Numbered from the stretch's first letter, positions 35,603 to 45,068 are shown. The stretch is DNA of 64,000 bases from Pseudomonas gingeri (GCF_013385635.1 NZ_JACAPR010000026.1:1-64000), one strand, 5' to 3'. Numbers and translations: made by a program. Notes: generated by a model from the letters alone, not told the origin.

Positions 35603-36729
35603 GGGCGCGCTCCGCTGGTCCAGGGCTCGGCAACTTCGATCACGCCGCCGCCCAGGCAGATTTCCCCGTCGTAGAACACCACGGACTGGCCCGGCGTCAC
35701 GGCGCGCTGGGGTTCATCGAACACCGCGCGATAGCCGCTGGCGGTTTTTTCCAGGATGCAGTGCTGGTCGCCCTGGCGGTAACGGACCTTGGCGGTCAGC
35801 TTGCGCGGACTGCTCAGGTCGACCGGGTTGACCCAGAAGATCTCGGAGGCGAGCAGGGCGCGGGAAAACAGCAGCGGGTGCTCGTTGCCCTGGCCGACGA
35901 TCAGCTCATTGTGCTCCAGGTCCTTGATCAGCACGTACCACGGCTCGTCGCCGGCGTCCTTCAGGCCGCCGATGCCCAGGCCCTGGCGCTGGCCGATGGT
36001 GTGGTACATCAGGCCGTGGTGGCGACCGATGACTTCACCTTCGGTCGTCTTGATCTCGCCGGGCTGGGCCGGCAGGTACTGCTTGAGGAAGTCGCTGAAG
36101 CGTCGTTCGCCGATAAAGCAGATTCCGGTGGAGTCCTTTTTCTTGGCGGTCGCCAGGCCGTGCTTTTCGGCAATCGCGCGCACGGCTGGCTTTTCCAGCT
36201 CGCCGACGGGGAACAGGGTCTTGGCGATCTGTTCGCCGCCCACGGCATGCAGGAAGTAGCTCTGGTCCTTGTTCGGGTCCAGGCCCTTGAGCAGTTCGGT
36301 GCGGCCGTCGATATCACGGCGGCGCACGTAGTGGCCAGTGGCAATCAGGTCGGCACCGAGCATCAGGGCGTAGTCGAGGAACGCCTTGAACTTGATTTCG
36401 CGGTTGCAGAGGATATCCGGGTTCGGCGTGCGCCCGGCCTTGTATTCGGCCAGGAAATGCTCGAACACGTTGTCCCAGTACTCGGCGGCGAAGTTGGCGG
36501 TGTGCAGCTTGATGCCGATCTTGTCGCACACGGCCTGAGCGTCCGCCAGGTCGTCCATGGCGGTGCAGTACTCCGTTCCGTCGTCTTCCTCCCAGTTCTT
36601 CATGAACAGGCCTTCCACCTGGTAACCCTGCTCCATCAGCAGGACGGCGGAAACGGAAGAGTCCACGCCGCCGGACATGCCGACAATGACGCGCAGGTTT
36701 TCTGGGGCGAGGGAAGCTGGATCACGCAT
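35599..36729 (-). CDS. mnmA: tRNA-specific 2-thiouridylase MnmA
   Basis: MnmA (376 residues) adenylates and thiolates U34 of tRNA-Lys, Glu and Gln. The PP-loop GMSGGVDSS lies at 17-25. The two catalytic cysteines are visible as Cys108 (NPDILCNREIKF) and Cys204 (STGICFIGERRF). The sulfur comes through the TusBCD-TusE relay, which is also encoded in this window near 58 kb. It overlaps hflD by four bases and follows a Nudix gene by 60 bases. Confidence 0.97.
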   Translation of the reverse strand: MRDPASLAPENLRVIVGMSGGVDSSVSAVLLMEQGYQVEGLFMKNWEEDDGTEYCTAMDDLADAQAVCDKIGIKLHTANFAAEYWDNVFEHFLAEYKAGRTPNPDILCNREIKFKAFLDYALMLGADLIATGHYVRRRDIDGRTELLKGLDPNKDQSYFLHAVGGEQIAKTLFPVGELEKPAVRAIAEKHGLATAKKKDSTGICFIGERRFSDFLKQYLPAQPGEIKTTEGEVIGRHHGLMYHTIGQRQGLGIGGLKDAGDEPWYVLIKDLEHNELIVGQGNEHPLLFSRALLASEIFWVNPVDLSSPRKLTAKVRYRQGDQHCILEKTASGYRAVFDEPQRAVTPGQSVVFYDGEICLGGGVIEVAEPWTSGARP

Positions 36730-36789
36730 AGGGATTCAATGAGTGTCTTCGAAAAAGGACGCGATTCTAACAGGCCCGCGCCCGCAAGG

Positions 36790-37236
36790 CTAAAGAGAAG
36801 GGCGGATCAGTTCGAGACTGTGCGGCGGGCCCGCCCGATAGTCGTCGATGCAACGGATGATCAGCTCGCTGCGCCACTGCGGGCGCAGGACCAGCAACTC
36901 GTCGCGGGTCAGCCAGCGCGGGCCGATGATGCCTTCGTCCAGTCGATAGTCGGGGTGGTGTCTGAGCGGTTTGCCGGCAAAGCACACACGCTGGTAGGTC
37001 ACGCCGTTGCTGGGGGCGGTGTACAGGTAGATGCCGATCACGCCGGTCAGTTCGACATCCCAGCCGGTTTCCTCCAGGGTTTCGCGGATGGCCGCCTCGT
37101 TCAGGCTTTCGTCGGGGTCGAGGTGGCCGGCCGGCTGGTTGAAGACCGCCTGTCCGTTTTGCAGTTCTTCGACGAGCAGGAAGCGACCGTTGTCTTCGAC
37201 GACGGTGGCGACGGTGATATGGGGTTGCCATTCCAT
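36790..37236 (-). CDS. nudJ: Nudix hydrolase, NudJ-like
   Basis: A 148-residue Nudix phosphatase. The Nudix box is intact at about residues 37-59 (GHLDPDESLNEAAIRETLEETGW: G-x5-E-x7-R-E-x2-E-E-x-G). The position just upstream of mnmA matches nudJ (ymfB) in the E. coli cluster, whose product hydrolyses thiamine (pyro)phosphates and nucleoside triphosphates; substrate here is inferred. Confidence 0.88.
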   Translation of the reverse strand: MEWQPHITVATVVEDNGRFLLVEELQNGQAVFNQPAGHLDPDESLNEAAIRETLEETGWDVELTGVIGIYLYTAPSNGVTYQRVCFAGKPLRHHPDYRLDEGIIGPRWLTRDELLVLRPQWRSELIIRCIDDYRAGPPHSLELIRPSL

Positions 37237-37289
37237 AGGGTGGGGTTCTCTTTGAATATGAGGGCATCATAAGGCGAATGCGGTCCCGT

Positions 37290-37374
37290 GCAGGAGTCGG
37301 CTTGCCGGCGATGGCGTCCGTAAGGGCAATGCACGGCTCTAAGGCCTCATCGCCGGCAAGCCGGCTCCCGCAGG
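37290..37374. repeat. Inverted REP pair upstream of nudJ
   Basis: Two REP units in inverted orientation (about 37290-37314 and 37348-37374) share GTCGGCTTGCCGGCGATG / CATCGCCGGCAAGCCGGC. They lie between the nudJ start and the idh terminator. Confidence 0.8.
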
Positions 37375-37412
37375 GTTTGTATTCGCAGATTGACGAATGC
37401 TCGGGCCGTAAA

Positions 37413-37443
37413 CACAAACCCCGGCTCTGGGCCGGGGCTTGTG
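37413..37443 (-). terminator. Intrinsic terminator of idh
   Basis: A GC-rich hairpin (37413-37425 with 37431-37443, one mismatch, 5-base loop) sits 15 bases past the idh stop. The U-tract on the minus strand is weak. Confidence 0.65.
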
Positions 37444-37458
37444 ATCTTTCCTGAGCGG

Positions 37459-39684
37459 TTACACCAGCGCAGCGATTGCCGCGTTGAGGGTAGCGCTCGG
37501 ACGCATGGCCTTGCTGATCAGCTCGGCGCTGGCGTGGTAGTAGCCGCCGATGTCGACTGGCTTGCCCTGTACGGCGTTGAGCTCGGCAACGATGGTCGCC
37601 TCGTTCTCGGTCAGGGTCTTGGCCAGTTGGGTGAACTGGCCTTGCAGCGCGGTGTCTTCGCTCTGGGCGGCCAGGGCCTGGGCCCAGTACAGCGCCAGGT
37701 AGAAGTGGCTGCCGCGGTTGTCGATGTTGCCGACTTTGCGCGATGGCGACTTGTTGTTGTCGAGGAACAGGCCGGTGGCCTGGTCCAGGGTCTTCGACAG
37801 CACCAGGGCTTTCGGGTTGTTGTAGGTCACGCCCAGGTGTTCCAGGGAAGCGGCCAGGGCCAGGAACTCACCCAGGGAATCCCAGCGCAGGAAGTTCTCT
37901 TCCACCAGTTGCTGAACGTGTTTCGGTGCCGAACCGCCGGCGCCGGTTTCGAACAGGCCACCGCCGTTCATCAGAGGGACGATCGACAGCATCTTCGCGC
38001 TGGTGCCCAGTTCCATGATCGGGAACAGGTCGGTCAGGTAGTCGCGCAGGACGTTGCCGGTCACCGAGATGGTGTCCTTGCCTTCGCGGGTGCGGGCCAG
38101 GGTGAACTTCATCGCGTCGACCGGCGACATGATCTGGATGTCCAGGCCGGCGGTATCGTGATCCTTCAGGTAGGTCTGGACCTTCTCGATCACCACGCCA
38201 TCGTGGGCGCGCATCGGGTCGAGCCAGAAGATCGCCGGGGTGCTGCTCGCGCGGGCACGGTTGACGGCCAGCTTGACCCAGTCCTGGATCGGGGCGTCCT
38301 TGGTCTGGCACATGCGGAAGATGTCGCCAGATTCCACGGCCTGTTCCAGCAGGGTGCGACCGGTGTTGTCGGAAACCCGTACCACGCCGTTGGTCTTGAT
38401 CTGGAAGGTCTTGTCGTGGGAGCCGTACTCTTCGGCCTTCTTCGCCATCAGGCCGACGTTCGGCACGCTGCCCATGGTGGTCGGATCGAAGGCGCCGTGT
38501 TGCTTGCAGTCTTCGATCACCGCCTGGTAGATGGTGGCGTAGCAGCGATCCGGGATCACCGCCTTGGTGTCGTGCAGTTGGCCGTCGGTGCCCCACATCT
38601 TGCCGGAGTCACGGATCATGGCCGGCATCGAGGCGTCGACGATGACGTCGCTCGGCACGTGCAGGTTGGTGATGCCTTTGTCGGAGTTGACCATGGCCAG
38701 CGCCGGACGAACGGCGTAGACCGCCTGGATGTCCGCTTCGATCTGTGCCTGCTGCTCGGCCGGCAGGGCCTTGATGCGGGCGTACAGGTCGCCGATGCCG
38801 TTGTTCAGGTTGAAGCCGATCTGCGCCAGCACGTCAGCGTGCTTGGCCAGGGCGTCCTTGTAGAACTCGGCAACGATCTGACCGAACATGATCGGGTCGG
38901 AGACCTTCATCATGGTGGCTTTCAGGTGAACCGACAGCAGCACGCCTTGTTGCTTGGCGTCTTCGATCTCGGCGGCGATGAAGCTGCGCAGGGCGTTCTT
39001 GCTCAGTACGGCGCAATCAAGGATCTCACCGGCTTGTACGCTGGTCTTCTCTTTCAGGACGCTGGAAGTGCCGTCCTGGGCGATCAGTTCGATCTTGACG
39101 CTGCCGGCGGCGTCGATCAGGGCGGCTTTTTCGCTGCCGTAGAAATCGCCGTTGTTCATGTGCGCGACGTGGGACTTGGAGTCAGCAGCCCAGGCGCCCA
39201 TCTTGTGCGGGTGCTTGCGTGCGTAGTTCTTCACCGACAGCGGTGCGCGGCGATCGGAGTTGCCTTCGCGCAGGACCGGGTTCACGGCGCTGCCCTTGAT
39301 CTTGTCGTAACGGGCGCGGGCGTCTTTCTCGGCGTCGCTGCTCACGGTCTCCGGGTAGTCCGGGATGTTGAATCCCTGGGCTTGCAGCTCCTTGATCGCG
39401 GCCTGCAGTTGTGGCACCGAGGCGCTGATGTTCGGCAGCTTGATGATGTTGGCTTCAGGTGTGATGGCCAACTCGCCCAGCTCGGCGAGGTGATCCGGCA
39501 CGGCCTTGGCGCCCAGTTGTTCAGGGAAGCTCGAAAGAATACGTCCGGCCAGCGAGATATCGCGGGTTTCCACGGCGATATCAGCCGAAGCGGTAAAGGC
39601 CTCTACGATAGGCAACAGTGAATAGGTGGCGAGGGCGGGAGCTTCGTCGGTGAAGGTGTAGATGATCTTCGAGCGGGTGGGCAT
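37459..39684 (-). CDS. idh: Monomeric NADP-dependent isocitrate dehydrogenase
   Basis: This 741-residue enzyme oxidises isocitrate to 2-oxoglutarate with NADP+. It belongs to the monomeric class, unrelated in fold arrangement to the dimeric enzyme. The start at 39684 (MPTRSKIIYTFTDEAPALATYS) gives the standard 741-residue length. Family segments such as VNPVLREGNSDRRAP and KLEGRFTPS-like repeats are present, with the substrate-binding NGDFYGSEKA. It is divergent from the dimeric enzyme gene icd across a 503-base gap, the arrangement known in P. aeruginosa. Its role is thought to be flux control against isocitrate lyase. Confidence 0.95.
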   Translation of the reverse strand: MPTRSKIIYTFTDEAPALATYSLLPIVEAFTASADIAVETRDISLAGRILSSFPEQLGAKAVPDHLAELGELAITPEANIIKLPNISASVPQLQAAIKELQAQGFNIPDYPETVSSDAEKDARARYDKIKGSAVNPVLREGNSDRRAPLSVKNYARKHPHKMGAWAADSKSHVAHMNNGDFYGSEKAALIDAAGSVKIELIAQDGTSSVLKEKTSVQAGEILDCAVLSKNALRSFIAAEIEDAKQQGVLLSVHLKATMMKVSDPIMFGQIVAEFYKDALAKHADVLAQIGFNLNNGIGDLYARIKALPAEQQAQIEADIQAVYAVRPALAMVNSDKGITNLHVPSDVIVDASMPAMIRDSGKMWGTDGQLHDTKAVIPDRCYATIYQAVIEDCKQHGAFDPTTMGSVPNVGLMAKKAEEYGSHDKTFQIKTNGVVRVSDNTGRTLLEQAVESGDIFRMCQTKDAPIQDWVKLAVNRARASSTPAIFWLDPMRAHDGVVIEKVQTYLKDHDTAGLDIQIMSPVDAMKFTLARTREGKDTISVTGNVLRDYLTDLFPIMELGTSAKMLSIVPLMNGGGLFETGAGGSAPKHVQQLVEENFLRWDSLGEFLALAASLEHLGVTYNNPKALVLSKTLDQATGLFLDNNKSPSRKVGNIDNRGSHFYLALYWAQALAAQSEDTALQGQFTQLAKTLTENEATIVAELNAVQGKPVDIGGYYHASAELISKAMRPSATLNAAIAALV

Positions 39685-40187
39685 ATTCGGATTAACTCTC
39701 TTCTTTGCTAAAGCATGCGCAGAAACTCGAGATGCGCCGGATAAGCGCGTTCGTTCAAAGTCGTCCATGAGCCGAATATCGAGGTTTCTTCGCGGTGATG
39801 TTGGGTTGCATCAGTCGAGCGTCAAGCGGTCGGACTGCGGTAACAGCCCGGCTTTTGGGCGGAAAGTCTCGGCTACATTTCGGTAGCTGGGAGAGGTCGG
39901 CCGTCGTGACCCTATGGTCAGCGGGGCGATTATACATAGGTTGCTGGCAAAGCGCCGAGGGTTCATAAACAACTCTTTTCGTCCATTGGTCTAAAGGTCG
40001 CACGGGCAAAAGCGCCGGGCGCGGCCGGCAAATGCTGGAGATTGGCGCTTTTCCCTTTGATTTCAGGCTTGTACGCCGCTAACTGCAGCGCTTTCAAGGC
40101 AAATGGGGGTGGTCGAGGTTTCCGTCTACATTTAACTGGGGTAGGCTCGAAAGCAGCCAGATGTTCAATCCATAGATGGAGTACAAC
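39685..40187. promoter_or_regulatory. Divergent idh/icd promoter region, no gene seen
   Basis: This 503-base intergenic region holds the 5' control sequences of both isocitrate dehydrogenase genes. Short frames on either strand have no ribosome-binding site or recognisable product. I could not assign a promoter motif with confidence; an AT-rich stretch (GCGATTATACATAGG, near 39925-39940) is a possible -10 region. Confidence 0.5.
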
Positions 40188-41444
40188 ATGGGATACAAGA
40201 AGATTCAGGTTCCAGCCGTCGGTGACAAAATCACCGTCAATGCAGACCACTCTCTCAATGTTCCTGATCACCCGATCATCCCCTTCATCGAAGGTGACGG
40301 TATTGGCGTCGATATCAGCCCGGTGATGATCAAGGTCGTCGACGCGGCTGTCGAAAAGGCTTACGGCGGCAAGCGCAAGATCTCCTGGATGGAAGTCTAT
40401 GCCGGTGAGAAGGCCACCCAGGTCTATGATCAGGACACCTGGCTGCCCCAGGAAACCCTCGATGCGGTCAAGGATTATGTGGTCTCCATCAAGGGGCCCC
40501 TGACTACCCCGGTGGGCGGTGGTATCCGTTCCCTGAACGTGGCCCTGCGCCAGCAACTCGACCTGTATGTCTGCCTGCGTCCGGTACGCTGGTTCGAAGG
40601 CGTGCCGAGCCCGGTGAAAAAGCCCGGTGACGTCGACATGACGATCTTCCGCGAGAACTCCGAAGACATCTATGCCGGGATCGAGTGGAAAGCCGGCTCG
40701 CCGGAAGCGAACAAGGTCATCAAGTTCCTCAAGGAAGAAATGGGTGTCACCAAGATCCGTTTCGACCAGGACTGCGGTATTGGCGTCAAGCCGGTATCGA
40801 AAGAGGGCACCAAGCGCCTGGCGCGCAAGGCCCTGCAATATGTCGTCGACAATGATCGCAAGTCGCTGACCATTGTCCACAAGGGCAACATCATGAAGTT
40901 CACCGAAGGCGCCTTCAAGGAATGGGCCTATGAAGTGGCAGCCGAGGAGTTCGGCGCGACGCTGCTCGACGGCGGTCCTTGGATGCAGTTCAAGAACCCG
41001 AAAACCGGTCGCAATGTCGTGGTCAAGGACGCCATTGCCGACGCCATGCTCCAGCAGATCCTGCTGCGTCCGGCCGAGTACGACGTGATCGCCACCCTGA
41101 ACCTGAACGGTGACTACCTGTCCGACGCCCTGGCGGCCGAGGTGGGGGGGATCGGTATCGCGCCGGGGGCCAACCTGTCCGACACCGTCGCCATGTTCGA
41201 GGCGACCCACGGTACCGCACCCAAGTACGCCGGCAAGGACCAGGTAAACCCTGGTTCGCTGATCCTGTCCGCGGAAATGATGCTGCGTCACATGGGCTGG
41301 ACCGAGGCGGCCGACCTGATCATCAAGGGCACCAACGGTGCGATTGGCGCCAAGACCGTGACTTATGACTTCGAGCGCCTCATGGATGGTGCCAGGCTGG
41401 TGTCGTCTTCCGGCTTCGGCGATGCCCTGATCGCACACATGTAG
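40188..41444 (+). CDS. icd: NADP-dependent isocitrate dehydrogenase (dimeric)
   Basis: Icd (418 residues) is the TCA-cycle enzyme of the E. coli type. ATG 40188 is chosen because GGAG lies six bases upstream and the product begins MGYKKIQVPAVGDKI as in relatives; the ATG four codons earlier lacks spacing. The phosphorylation-loop serine is Ser115 in GGGIRSLNVALRQ, the target of AceK-type kinase/phosphatase in E. coli. NADP-binding residues follow in HGTAPKYAGKDQVNPGS. It ends in a shared terminator with cspD. Confidence 0.97.
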   Translation: MGYKKIQVPAVGDKITVNADHSLNVPDHPIIPFIEGDGIGVDISPVMIKVVDAAVEKAYGGKRKISWMEVYAGEKATQVYDQDTWLPQETLDAVKDYVVSIKGPLTTPVGGGIRSLNVALRQQLDLYVCLRPVRWFEGVPSPVKKPGDVDMTIFRENSEDIYAGIEWKAGSPEANKVIKFLKEEMGVTKIRFDQDCGIGVKPVSKEGTKRLARKALQYVVDNDRKSLTIVHKGNIMKFTEGAFKEWAYEVAAEEFGATLLDGGPWMQFKNPKTGRNVVVKDAIADAMLQQILLRPAEYDVIATLNLNGDYLSDALAAEVGGIGIAPGANLSDTVAMFEATHGTAPKYAGKDQVNPGSLILSAEMMLRHMGWTEAADLIIKGTNGAIGAKTVTYDFERLMDGARLVSSSGFGDALIAHM

Positions 41445-41461
41445 ATCGCTCGGCGCTGAAC

Positions 41462-41503
41462 AAAAAAACGCCCGGCTCTGGTTTTCGAGTCGGGCGTTTT
41501 TTT
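41462..41503. terminator. Bidirectional terminator between icd and cspD
   Basis: A 10-bp stem (41465-41474 and 41491-41500), flanked by seven A and seven T residues, serves the convergent icd and cspD transcripts. Confidence 0.9.
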
Positions 41504-41530
41504 ATGCCTGGATATTTCTACTGATTGATT

Positions 41531-41800
41531 TCAGGCACTGACGTTGTGTGTCTTGGTCTTGGGGAGCTGTGCTTTCTCTTCGGTGGGGGTCGCGACAGCT
41601 GCGCTCTGTATATTGACCGCATGCAAACCTTTGGGGCCCTGGATGATCTCAAAGCTCACTGCCTGGCCAGCCTTAAGGGTTTTGTAGCCATCCATCTTGA
41701 TGGCTGAATAATGGGCAAACAAGTCTTCATCCTTGCCTTCTTCCAGGACGAAACCATAGCCCTTGGCGTTGTTGAACCACTTGACCTTACCGCTCGGCAT
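41531..41800 (-). CDS. cspD: Cold-shock domain protein CspD
   Basis: An 89-residue single-stranded nucleic-acid-binding protein. The cold-shock fold spans residues 1-67, with the RNP motifs KGYGFVLEE and DLFAHYSAI. A C-terminal tail of about 20 residues (TPTEEKAQLPKTKTH) goes beyond the fold. The start at 41800 (MPSGKVKWFNN) has AGAGGG eight bases upstream; the ATG two codons before is too near it. Divergent from clpS, as in E. coli, where CspD inhibits replication in stationary phase and is degraded by Lon. Confidence 0.9.
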   Translation of the reverse strand: MPSGKVKWFNNAKGYGFVLEEGKDEDLFAHYSAIKMDGYKTLKAGQAVSFEIIQGPKGLHAVNIQSAAVATPTEEKAQLPKTKTHNVSA

Positions 41801-42026
41801 GCTCATATCCCTCTGCAAACGACCCCATCACTGGAGTATCATCCAGTTCATCCTTCACTACGTGAACCAGAAAAATGGTTGACGATATGGACCTTTATTA
41901 CCCAATGTGGGCTCTATTGGTTGTAACACCGATTTGCCGATAGTCAAGGTGACCTTTCGGTCGGTATTGAAACTGTCCGAAACGTCCCCATTACTGCAAC
42001 AGCTCAACTGACGAACCTTTCTTTCC

Positions 42027-42389
42027 ATGCATGCAATCAGCCAGATTCGACTAACATTCAATCAGGATCGCCCGGATTTCCACGATGACGATTCCGCGGG
42101 CATTGCCATACAGGAAGCAAAGCCTGCGTTGCAGGCGCCGCCGATGTACAAGGTGGTGTTGTTCAATGATGACTACACGCCGATGGATTTCGTCGTCGAA
42201 GTGCTCGAGGTGTTTTTTAACCTGAATCGCGAGCTGGCTACCAAGGTCATGCTGGCAGTTCATACAGAAGGACGGGCAGTATGTGGAGTGTTTACCCGCG
42301 ACATCGCCGAGACCAAGGCCATGCAGGTCAACCAGTACGCCAGGGAAAGCCAGCATCCGCTACTCTGTGAAATCGAGAAGGACGGTTAA
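42027..42389 (+). CDS. clpS: ATP-dependent Clp protease adaptor ClpS
   Basis: ClpS (120 residues) is the N-recognin that delivers N-degron substrates to ClpA. The residues forming the destabilising-residue pocket are conserved in MYKVVLFNDDYTPMDFVVEVLEV, described here by the FNDDYTPMDF core, and in VHTEGRAVCG. The disordered N-terminal extension (about 1-35) is the part that engages the ClpA pore. clpA begins 28 bases downstream. Confidence 0.95.
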   Translation: MHAISQIRLTFNQDRPDFHDDDSAGIAIQEAKPALQAPPMYKVVLFNDDYTPMDFVVEVLEVFFNLNRELATKVMLAVHTEGRAVCGVFTRDIAETKAMQVNQYARESQHPLLCEIEKDG

Positions 42390-42417
42390 CGCCGACCACT
42401 TGGGTATGAGGTGAACT

Positions 42418-44688
42418 ATGTTAAACCGCGAGCTCGAAGTCACCCTCAATCTAGCCTTCAAGGAGGCCCGTTCGAAGCGTCATGAATTCATGACGGTCGA
42501 GCATCTCCTGCTGGCCCTTTTGGATAATGAGGCCGCCGCAACCGTTCTACGGGCCTGTGGCGCGAACCTCGACAAACTCAAGCACGACCTGCAGGAGTTC
42601 ATCGACTCCACCACGCCGTTGATCCCCGTTCATGACGAAGATCGCGAAACCCAGCCGACCCTGGGCTTCCAGCGTGTCCTGCAACGTGCCGTATTCCATG
42701 TGCAGAGCTCCGGTAAGCGCGAAGTGACAGGCGCCAACGTGCTGGTCGCGATCTTCAGCGAACAGGAAAGCCAGGCGGTATTCCTGCTCAAGCAGCAAAG
42801 CGTTGCGCGTATCGATGTCGTCAACTACATCGCCCATGGCATCTCCAAGGTGCCCGGGCACGGCGATCACTCCGAAGGCGAGCAGGATATGCAGGACGAA
42901 GAGGGTGGTGAGTCTTCATCTTCGGGCAATCCCCTGGATGCGTATGCCAGCAACCTCAACGAGCTGGCACGCCAGGGGCGTATCGACCCATTGGTCGGTC
43001 GCGAGCTGGAGGTCGAGCGTGTCGCGCAGATCCTCGCCCGTCGGCGCAAGAACAACCCGCTGCTGGTGGGTGAGGCGGGCGTCGGCAAGACCGCGATCGC
43101 CGAAGGCCTGGCCAAGCGTATCGTCGACAACCAGGTGCCGGACCTGCTGGCCAACAGTGTCGTCTACTCCCTCGACCTGGGTGCCCTGCTGGCCGGTACC
43201 AAGTATCGCGGCGACTTCGAGAAACGCTTCAAGGCGCTGCTCGGCGAGCTGAAGAAACGCCCGCAGGCGATCCTGTTCATCGACGAGATCCACACCATCA
43301 TTGGTGCGGGTGCCGCGTCCGGTGGCGTCATGGATGCCTCGAACCTGCTCAAGCCGTTGCTGTCCTCGGGTGATATCCGTTGCATCGGCTCGACCACCTT
43401 CCAGGAATTCCGTGGCATTTTCGAGAAGGACCGTGCCCTGGCCCGGCGCTTCCAGAAGGTCGATGTGTCCGAGCCTTCGGTAGAAGACACCATCGGTATC
43501 CTGCGCGGCCTGAAAGGTCGTTTCGAGCAGCACCACAATATCGAATACAGCGACGAGGCGTTGCGTGCGGCGGCCGAGCTGGCTTCGCGCTACATCAATG
43601 ATCGGCATATGCCGGACAAGGCCATCGACGTGATCGACGAGGCGGGCGCCTACCAGCGCCTGCAGCCGGTCGAGAAGCGTGTAAAGCGCATCGAAGTGCC
43701 GCAGGTCGAGGATATCGTTGCGAAAATCGCGCGGATTCCGCCGAAGCATGTCACCAGCTCCGACAAGGAACTGCTGCGTAACCTCGAACGTGACCTGAAA
43801 CTGACCGTGTTCGGCCAGGATGCGGCCATCGATTCGCTGTCGACAGCCATCAAGCTGTCCCGTGCCGGGCTGAAATCGCCGGACAAGCCGGTCGGTTCGT
43901 TCCTGTTCGCCGGTCCTACCGGTGTCGGCAAGACCGAAGCGGCACGGCAGCTGGCCAAGGCGATGGGTATCGAGCTGGTGCGTTTCGACATGTCCGAGTA
44001 CATGGAGCGTCACACCGTATCGCGTCTGATCGGTGCGCCTCCGGGCTATGTCGGTTTCGACCAGGGCGGCCTGCTGACCGAAGCGATTACCAAGCAACCG
44101 CATTGCGTGCTGCTGCTCGATGAAATCGAGAAGGCCCACCCGGAAGTCTTCAACCTGCTGCTGCAGGTCATGGACCACGGGACCCTGACCGACAACAACG
44201 GGCGCAAGGCCGACTTCCGCAACGTGATCGTGATCATGACCACCAACGCCGGTGCTGAAACCGCGGCCCGGGCGTCGATTGGCTTCACGCATCAGGACCA
44301 CTCGTCCGATGCCATGGAAGTGATCAAGAAGAGCTTCACGCCGGAGTTCCGCAACCGTCTGGACACCATTATCCAGTTTGGTCGCCTCAGTCATGAGGTC
44401 ATCAAGAGTGTGGTGGACAAGTTCCTTACCGAACTTCAGGCGCAGTTGGAAGACAAGCGCGTACAGCTGGAAGTGACCGACGCGGCTCGCAGCTGGCTGG
44501 CCGAAGGTGGCTACGATGCGGCCATGGGCGCACGTCCGATGGCACGCCTGATCCAGGACAAGATCAAGCGTCCGCTGGCCGAGGAGATCCTGTTTGGCGA
44601 GTTGTCCGACCATGGCGGTGTGGTACACATCGACATCAAGGATGGCGAACTGACCTTCGACTTCGAAACCACGGCTGAAATGGCCTGA
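42418..44688 (+). CDS. clpA: ATP-dependent Clp protease ATP-binding subunit ClpA
   Basis: ClpA (756 residues) is the AAA+ unfoldase that feeds ClpP. The N-domain (1-145) binds ClpS. The first Walker A (GEAGVGKTA) is near residue 217 and the second (GPTGVGKTE) near 498, with the Walker B segments AILFIDEIHTI and CVLLLDEIEKAHPE. The IGL-type ClpP-binding loop is present as ARASIGFTHQ near residue 620. An acidic serine-rich linker (about 158-177) follows the N-domain. It shares its operon with clpS. Confidence 0.97.
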   Translation: MLNRELEVTLNLAFKEARSKRHEFMTVEHLLLALLDNEAAATVLRACGANLDKLKHDLQEFIDSTTPLIPVHDEDRETQPTLGFQRVLQRAVFHVQSSGKREVTGANVLVAIFSEQESQAVFLLKQQSVARIDVVNYIAHGISKVPGHGDHSEGEQDMQDEEGGESSSSGNPLDAYASNLNELARQGRIDPLVGRELEVERVAQILARRRKNNPLLVGEAGVGKTAIAEGLAKRIVDNQVPDLLANSVVYSLDLGALLAGTKYRGDFEKRFKALLGELKKRPQAILFIDEIHTIIGAGAASGGVMDASNLLKPLLSSGDIRCIGSTTFQEFRGIFEKDRALARRFQKVDVSEPSVEDTIGILRGLKGRFEQHHNIEYSDEALRAAAELASRYINDRHMPDKAIDVIDEAGAYQRLQPVEKRVKRIEVPQVEDIVAKIARIPPKHVTSSDKELLRNLERDLKLTVFGQDAAIDSLSTAIKLSRAGLKSPDKPVGSFLFAGPTGVGKTEAARQLAKAMGIELVRFDMSEYMERHTVSRLIGAPPGYVGFDQGGLLTEAITKQPHCVLLLDEIEKAHPEVFNLLLQVMDHGTLTDNNGRKADFRNVIVIMTTNAGAETAARASIGFTHQDHSSDAMEVIKKSFTPEFRNRLDTIIQFGRLSHEVIKSVVDKFLTELQAQLEDKRVQLEVTDAARSWLAEGGYDAAMGARPMARLIQDKIKRPLAEEILFGELSDHGGVVHIDIKDGELTFDFETTAEMA

Positions 44689-44711
44689 TCCAGTCTGATG
44701 CAGCACAAGAC

Positions 44712-44736
44712 AAAGGCGCCTTCTGGCGCCTTTGTT
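44712..44736 (+). terminator. Intrinsic terminator of clpSA
   Basis: A perfect 9-bp stem (44712-44720 and 44725-44733) with loop TTCT and TTTGTT on the right lies 23 bases after the clpA stop. Confidence 0.85.
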
Positions 44737-44805
44737 ATCTTCGCGATCCTGAAAATGCCACCCCCTCCCACAAAAGATAGATTTCAGGGGGGGCAAAAAA
44801 TGCGC

Positions 44806-44834
44806 AAACAAAAACGCCCGGCGGTGCCGGGCGT
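44806..44834 (-). terminator. Intrinsic terminator of infA
   Basis: A 9-bp stem (44814-44822 and 44826-44834, 3-base loop) has an A-rich run on its left that gives U residues on the minus strand. It lies 15 bases past the infA stop. Confidence 0.82.
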
Positions 44835-44849
44835 CTTGTATTGACCTGA

Positions 44850-45068
44850 TTAGCGGGCGCGGTAGGTGATGCGCCCTTTGCTCAAGTCATAGGGCGTCAG
44901 CTCGACGCGCACTTTGTCACCGGTAAGAATACGGATGTAGTTCTTGCGCATCTTGCCGGAGATATGCGCGGTTACGACGTGCCCATTTTCCAACTCCACG
45001 CGAAACATGGTGTTGGGCAGGGTGTCGACGACAGTGCCTTCCATTTCGAAGCTGTCTTCTTTCGACAT
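44850..45068 (-). CDS. infA: Translation initiation factor IF-1
   Basis: IF-1 (72 residues) occupies the ribosomal A site of the 30S subunit during initiation. The S1-like OB fold is complete ([19 protein letters not shown] at the start, then [19 protein letters not shown], ending GRITYRAR). The start at 45068 gives the universal length; an in-frame extension to 45182 is not credible. It is 181 bases after bpt and may have its own promoter. Confidence 0.96.

Noticed and set aside
37290..37374. Repeated palindromes as a CRISPR array
   Set aside because: Only two inverted copies with a short interior and no regular direct repeats or cas genes; they are REP elements.
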